Source of the DNA: an uncultured Selenomonadales bacterium
Lineage (GTDB): Bacteria; Bacillota; Negativicutes; Selenomonadales; Selenomonadaceae
DNA length: 9,431 nucleotides
Assembly: GCA_946543495.1 (NCBI GenBank)
Contig: CAMNLS010000038.1
Location: forward strand, 1-9,431
Direction of reading: 5' to 3'
Under the pieces are notes generated by a model that saw only the letters and a list, made by a program, of their open reading frames with translations, was not told the DNA's origin and ran no database searches. The position numbers and the translations under genes are program-made. Below are positions 6,171 through 9,431 of the stretch, piece by piece (within the stretch, counting starts at the first letter, position 1; every line of letters begins with the position of its first letter).

Positions 6171-7757
6171 GAACATTTCCTTATGCTTGTTTATGAGTTC
6201 GCCGATTAGCATCTTGCCGCGAATGTCCGGATGGATGCCGTCAACAGAAAGGGAATAATCCATTGTGCCTTGCGCGTCGTAGAAGTAAGGCTCAAGGTCG
6301 ATAAAGAACTCTTGCCGCTTAATGTAGTCGTTAATCTGCCGAAGCTTAATATTCCAATTCGGGTCGGTCGGTGTGTGGAAGGCGTTCTGCAAGTTGCTGG
6401 GATTAATTGGCATGAGCGTTAAGAAGACAGGTCGAATATTATTTTGCCGGCAAAGATTGTTAATGCTCGCTAGGTCGGCGATAACGTCTTCAGCAGAAAT
6501 GCTTGCGTCGCGTAGACAATTCGCGCCCGTCGAGATGATTAATTTCTTTGGCTTAAGCGGCACAACGTCTTGATTAAAGCGTTCAAGGCTCGTGCGGGCA
6601 GTGTCGCCGCTCTTCGACAGATTGACGACGGGGAAGTCAATAAAAGTTTCGTAGCTGTATTGCAAAGCACGCGGCGAATAACTCACTGCGCCGCCGCCGT
6701 GACTTATGCTATCACCCAAGACCGCCACTTCAACGCCTTGCGTATAATCATCGACGATAAATTTTTCGCTGTTAGACCACGTGCCGATTGGCTGATCGTT
6801 TTCGTCAAGAGCACGCACGCGCCAATAATATGCGCCCGCATAAGGTCTGCCGTATTCATCGTAACAGCTCGCCACATCATTGGAAATCATGCGCCAAGCG
6901 GCTTCCCCTTCCGGCGTGGTTGACAGCTCCACTTCATACTTCGCCGCCTCGTTCAAAGGAATCCAATCGAACACGTGATAAATCGGTTGCGGCAAGTAGT
7001 CCATGAAGTCAAAGTTATTAATCAGCGGGCAATTCGGGAAGGGCTGATTTACATCGACGATGATTCTTTCAGCCTTGCAGAATTCGCCAATCGGTTCGTG
7101 ATGAAGTCCGAGAGCACGCGCCCGCCAATACAATTCAGGCTTATTGCTGAACGGTCGCAAGTCGGCTTGATAACCATTGGTATAAATTTTGCGCGTGGTG
7201 AAGAGGCTGTGCGCTTTCGACAAAGCAATTCCGCCTTCGATTTCGGGCAGCGCGTCTAAGAGTTCAACTTCATAACAAACGGCATTGGGGACGGTGTGCC
7301 ACACGAGGAACGGCATTAAACTTGCGGGCTTGTCTTGACCGTAATGATAAATGCTGACGGGGTGCGGCGGCGTCGGGAAATTGGGATTGGGATAAATTTT
7401 GTCGGAACGATAAATTTCGCCGAAGAGCCCGCGAGCCGTGATGAAATAATAAGTCTGTATCGGTGCACGCGGCACAATGTAACTTGCCGAGAGCGTCTCC
7501 TCCTCTTTAAGAATGTGGAAGGGCGGCGAGTCCTCAACAAGTCCGGTCGTGCGGCTGACCGTCGTAATTTTGTAGACGCAAGGATATGGCAACGGTCGCC
7601 ACGTCATTAAGGTATCGTCGCCTTCTTGGGAGAACCTCACTTCGAGTGGTCGCCCGTTGAGTTGAAGGACATCTGTCCTTTCGGCAATGTACATACCAAA
7701 GATTGAAAAGAACGCCATAAGCACGGCGATAATCACGAACGTTAAAAAATTTTTCAT
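6165..7757 (-). CDS. Membrane-anchored SGNH/GDSL hydrolase with Fn3-like repeats
   Basis: A 530-residue protein. One N-terminal hydrophobic helix (about 4-24) with a Lys in front suggests a signal anchor, placing the rest outside the cytoplasmic membrane. Residues 38-336 contain three related beta-sandwich, Fn3-like units. Each has a W near its start (W53, W153, W265) and later a strand with YYFITARG (103-110), YWRARALG (210-217) or YWRVRALD (311-318). The last two also share PIG and an IVD end. Residues 343-530 are the SGNH domain: block I VLGDSISHG (nucleophile Ser350), Gly384 in SKSGDTA, Asn413 in STGANCL, and DGIHPD with Asp506 and His509. All four invariant residues are present, so it should be active as an esterase or lipase-like enzyme, perhaps deacylating an envelope polysaccharide; the substrate cannot be read from sequence. 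GAGGAG lies about 12 nt upstream of the ATG, a long spacer, and a GC-rich, hairpin-forming leader precedes it. Confidence 0.88.
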   Translation of the reverse strand: MKNFLTFVIIAVLMAFFSIFGMYIAERTDVLQLNGRPLEVRFSQEGDDTLMTWRPLPYPCVYKITTVSRTTGLVEDSPPFHILKEEETLSASYIVPRAPIQTYYFITARGLFGEIYRSDKIYPNPNFPTPPHPVSIYHYGQDKPASLMPFLVWHTVPNAVCYEVELLDALPEIEGGIALSKAHSLFTTRKIYTNGYQADLRPFSNKPELYWRARALGLHHEPIGEFCKAERIIVDVNQPFPNCPLINNFDFMDYLPQPIYHVFDWIPLNEAAKYEVELSTTPEGEAAWRMISNDVASCYDEYGRPYAGAYYWRVRALDENDQPIGTWSNSEKFIVDDYTQGVEVAVLGDSISHGGGAVSYSPRALQYSYETFIDFPVVNLSKSGDTARTSLERFNQDVVPLKPKKLIISTGANCLRDASISAEDVIADLASINNLCRQNNIRPVFLTLMPINPSNLQNAFHTPTDPNWNIKLRQINDYIKRQEFFIDLEPYFYDAQGTMDYSLSVDGIHPDIRGKMLIGELINKHKEMFK

Positions 7758-7854
7758 ACGTTAAAGTAGCTCCTCAGCAACGTGACGTTGCATCCAGCGG
7801 ACGCGGCAGAGTCATCAATACAGTCGGGGCAAGTAGCCGCGCCGGTACGCAACG
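7758..7854 (-). promoter_or_regulatory. GC-rich, hairpin-capable interval before the SGNH gene (possible structured leader)
   Basis: This 97-bp gap is visibly GC-richer than the other intergenic stretches here, which are AT-rich. Read as minus-strand RNA, GGCGCGGC (7843-7836) can pair with GCCGCGUC (7807-7800) over eight pairs. An alternative is CCGGCG (7845-7840) with CGCUGG (7799-7794). A second hairpin, GCAAC/GTTGC, follows at 7791-7777, just before the GAGGAG site. No convincing promoter is visible in it. It could be a structured 5' leader, an intercistronic processing element or a decayed coding remnant. Confidence 0.4.
7777..7791. repeat. 15-bp near-perfect palindrome beside the SGNH ribosome site
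   Basis: GCAACGT-G-ACGTTGC is a perfect 7+1+7 inverted repeat, 3 bp from the GAGGAG site of the SGNH gene. It could be a protein-binding operator or an RNA hairpin next to the ribosome site. Confidence 0.6.
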
Positions 7855-8349
7855 CTAGCGCATTGCTAGATTTATAAGATAGTTTTTAAGTGACTCAACA
7901 TCTCCGAAGCGAACGAATAAGCAGATTAAAATTATCAGCGCGGCGAAGAAGTATTCACGCCACGAGCCGACCTTGAATAGTTTTATCCCGTGCTTTTTAT
8001 GCGGCAGGAGTATCGGCACCTTTCCGCAGATACCGTCTTCGGCAATGTGCAACAACGCTCCGACTAGCGCATAAGTTATCAAGTTTAAGGCAAAGGCAAG
8101 CGTCGGTTCGGGATAGTAATCTTTAGCGAACTGCGCGGCGGCTATCAACGCAAGATATATCAGCGGATAATGAGACCACGTGCGATGACTCTTGCGCCAC
8201 TTCCAATAGGCTGAACTCTCTTTGGGCGGCGAGCCTTCCACACGATCTGGGATAACCGCCCCGACGATTGATGACGCCGTAAAGAGTGCGTCGTTCGTCA
8301 CCGTGCATACTATGAACCCCGTAACAATCTGATGATTAATCCACTTCAA
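7855..8349 (-). CDS. YdjM/DUF457-like membrane protein (putative metal-dependent hydrolase family)
   Basis: The 164-residue product is mostly hydrophobic, with likely membrane segments near 10-33, 61-76, 82-103 and 133-149. The family pattern is visible: an N-terminal NHQ (His6), VIPDR (Asp35), a KSHRTWSHYP motif (His55, His60) and LHIAEDG (His101, Asp105) where family members usually have an HLLLD-type block. These His and Asp residues could bind metal. The family is annotated as metal-dependent hydrolase (E. coli YdjM relatives, LexA-regulated there), but a reaction is not established. The start is TTG with GAAGGAG eight nt upstream. It lies 62 bp after hisF with no terminator between, so read-through from the his genes is likely, with a possible own promoter at 8382-8411. 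CGCTAGCG overlaps its stop codon. Confidence 0.8.
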   Translation of the reverse strand: MKWINHQIVTGFIVCTVTNDALFTASSIVGAVIPDRVEGSPPKESSAYWKWRKSHRTWSHYPLIYLALIAAAQFAKDYYPEPTLAFALNLITYALVGALLHIAEDGICGKVPILLPHKKHGIKLFKVGSWREYFFAALIILICLFVRFGDVESLKNYLINLAMR

Positions 8350-8366
8350 GCAATTCGCTCCTTCAA
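8346..8366 (-). CDS. Possible 6-codon leader frame overlapping the YdjM-like start
   Basis: On the minus strand AGGAGG (8380-8375) is followed after 8 nt by TTG AAG GAG CGA ATT GCT TGA. The stop shares bases with the TTG start of the next gene (TTGA), the usual geometry of translational coupling. The frame also contains the GAAGGAG site of that gene. It is too short to prove as coding. The strong upstream site could instead start the main gene at a rare ATT (8367), adding six residues. Confidence 0.25.
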   Translation of the reverse strand: MKERIA

Positions 8367-8381
8367 TGTTAATGCCTCCTA

Positions 8382-8411
8382 ATTATAAATCACAAAGCCC
8401 GAAAACTTCAA
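8382..8411 (-). promoter_or_regulatory. Candidate promoter for the YdjM-like gene, abutting the hisF stop
   Basis: A consensus -10 TATAAT (8387-8382, minus strand) has TTGAAG (8411-8406) 18 bp upstream, starting immediately after the hisF stop codon. Initiation would fall near 8375, at the AGGAGG of the leader frame. A transcript from here would lose or shorten that site and keep only the GAAGGAG of the main gene. Confidence 0.4.
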
Positions 8412-9167
8412 CTAGAATCTTACTTCAACGCCGCGCCCTTGAAGATATTCTTTAACCTGACGAATCGTATACTTGCCGTAGTGGAAGACCGATGCCGCCA
8501 AGACCGCGTCCGCTTTGCCGTCAATCAACACGTCGTAGAAATGTTTAAGCTCGCCCGCGCCGCCCGACGCAATCACAGGAACGTTGACCGCCTCACTGAC
8601 TGCGCGTGTTAGTTCAATGTCGTAGCCGTCCTTTGTGCCGTCCGCGTCCATGCTCGTTAAGAGAATCTCGCCCGCGCCCAGTCCGACGCCGCGCCTAATC
8701 CATTCCAAGCAGTCAAGCCCCGTAGGAGTTCGCCCGCCATTAACGTAAACTTCCCAGTCCGCGCCCGAACGTTTAGCATCTACGGCAAGCACAATGCATT
8801 GACTGCCAAAACGATTCGCACCGTCCGCTATGAGTTGAGGATTTTTAACTGCCGCGCTGTTGACGCTGATTTTATCCGCGCCCGCCTTCAGCATAACGCG
8901 CATATCATCGACCGTGCGAATGCCGCCGCCCACCGTGAACGGAATAAAAACTTGCGCCGCACAACTCTTAGCGACTTCAACCATAGTGCCGCGCCCTTCG
9001 TGAGACGCCGTTATATCCAAGAAGACAAGCTCGTCCGCCCGCTCTAAGTCGTAACGTTTAGCAAGCTCCACAGGGTCGCCCGCGTCACGCAATCCGATAA
9101 AGTTCGTGCCCTTGACCACGCGCCCCGACTTAACGTCTAAGCAAGGAATAATTCTTTTCGTCAGCAT
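8412..9167 (-). CDS. hisF: Imidazole glycerol phosphate synthase cyclase subunit HisF
   Basis: HisF forms a cytosolic complex with the glutaminase HisH and converts PRFAR plus ammonia into imidazole glycerol phosphate and AICAR, joining histidine and purine synthesis. The 251 residues are full length for this (beta/alpha)8 barrel. Visible features are IIPCLDVKSGRVVKG with catalytic Asp11 and Lys19, VFLDITAS (48-55), VGGGIRTVDD (79-88) and SVNSAAVKNP (101-110). Further on are VLAVDAKR with the second catalytic Asp130, VNGGRTPTG (142-150), LLTSMDADGTKDGYD (169-183), IASGGAGELKHF (199-210) and AASVFHYG (224-231). GGAGG lies seven nt before the ATG, inside the end of hisA, and the two genes overlap by 7 nt, so they are translated from one message. 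HisI/HisE or HisH are not seen downstream. Confidence 0.97.
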   Translation of the reverse strand: MLTKRIIPCLDVKSGRVVKGTNFIGLRDAGDPVELAKRYDLERADELVFLDITASHEGRGTMVEVAKSCAAQVFIPFTVGGGIRTVDDMRVMLKAGADKISVNSAAVKNPQLIADGANRFGSQCIVLAVDAKRSGADWEVYVNGGRTPTGLDCLEWIRRGVGLGAGEILLTSMDADGTKDGYDIELTRAVSEAVNVPVIASGGAGELKHFYDVLIDGKADAVLAASVFHYGKYTIRQVKEYLQGRGVEVRF

Positions 9168-9431
9168 GATTCAGCCTCCGTTACTGCCGCCGCCAAGTCT
9201 AGCGTGCCCGTGTAAATCGCCTTGCCGACAATCACGCCCGCGACGCCCGCCGCCTTCAATGCACGAATATCTTCAATCGACTTCACGCCGCCCGACGCTA
9301 TAACCTCCGCGCCCGAAAACTTTTGCAGGTTAGCGAACGTCAACGCATTAACGCCGCTCAACATGCCGTCCTTTGAAATGTCGGTGTAAATAATCGTCTT
9401 GACGCCCGCCGCCACGATTTTTTTAGCCAAT
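9161..9431 (-). CDS. hisA: HisA, phosphoribosylformimino-AICAR-phosphate isomerase, 3' part only
   Basis: Only the C-terminal 90 or so residues lie in the window; the frame runs off the right edge, and the TTG at 9430 is an internal Leu codon, not a start. HisA isomerises ProFAR to PRFAR, the substrate of HisF. The fragment carries the second half of the (beta/alpha)8 barrel: KTIIYTDISKDGMLSGVN with the catalytic Asp of the T-D-I-x-x-D-G-M motif, EVIASGGVKSIEDIRALK, and GVAGVIVGKAIYTG, the phosphate-binding end. It stops at TGA 9161-9163, inside the start of hisF. The upstream his genes must lie beyond the window. Confidence 0.95.
   Translation of the reverse strand, partial: LAKKIVAAGVKTIIYTDISKDGMLSGVNALTFANLQKFSGAEVIASGGVKSIEDIRALKAAGVAGVIVGKAIYTGTLDLAAAVTEAESC

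Noticed and set aside
7316..7610. Arg-rich frames on both strands inside the SGNH gene
   Set aside because: They have no ribosome sites, are compositionally odd, and lie within a gene whose motifs and repeats are clear.
7762..7857. Short cysteine-containing open frame in the gap before the SGNH gene
   Set aside because: One minus-strand frame is open through the gap to a TGA overlapping the SGNH ATG, but it lacks a start with a ribosome site and resembles nothing known. Kept only as an alternative to the structured-leader idea.
1..9431. Mobile element, prophage, defence island or CRISPR array
   Set aside because: No transposase, integrase, spaced repeats, toxin-antitoxin pair or nuclease motif was found; the genes are housekeeping or envelope-related.

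Overview
The window reads as ordinary chromosome of a bacterium with strong Shine-Dalgarno sites (AGGAGG type), 5-10 nt spacers, frequent TTG starts and hairpin plus T-run terminators. These traits, a NiaP-type transporter close to Firmicutes homologues, an RTX (Ca2+-binding nonapeptide) protein and an ElyC/YdcF-type envelope protein fit a diderm Firmicute such as the Selenomonadales (Negativicutes). That placement is inference; no rRNA or other marker is present.

Layout. Positions 3-392 (+) hold the 3' end of an unrecognised gene, directly followed by rarA (401-1648, +), a replication-fork AAA+ ATPase. A bidirectional terminator separates rarA from a convergent gene (1698-2591, -) for a 297-residue charged, coiled and low-complexity protein of unknown function with an in-frame 39-bp tandem duplication. 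A divergent promoter region (2592-2753) leads to an MFS transporter of the NiaP/YceI type (2754-4097, +). Another bidirectional terminator separates it from a short RTX protein (4164-4826, -), whose start lies in a 10-bp tandem duplication. Next is a two-gene operon (+): an ElyC/YdcF-like membrane protein (4966-5730) and a small exported protein (5727-6095), ending in two consecutive hairpin terminators.

The right third is on the minus strand, and transcription runs from right to left: the 3' part of hisA (9161-9431), hisF (8412-9167, overlapping hisA by 7 nt), a YdjM/DUF457-like membrane protein (7855-8349) and a membrane-anchored SGNH/GDSL hydrolase with Fn3-like repeats (6165-7757). HisA and HisF act in consecutive steps of histidine biosynthesis. 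The other genes are mostly envelope-related and show no obvious shared pathway.

There is no gene-free stretch longer than 300 bases, and I see no tRNA, rRNA, CRISPR array, transposase or phage gene. The least explained pieces are: the GC-rich, hairpin-capable 97-bp interval before the SGNH gene (7758-7854); the duplicated start region of the RTX gene; a 6-codon leader frame overlapping the start of the YdjM-like gene; and the repeat-bearing protein at 1698-2591. I do not see a clearly new multi-gene system.
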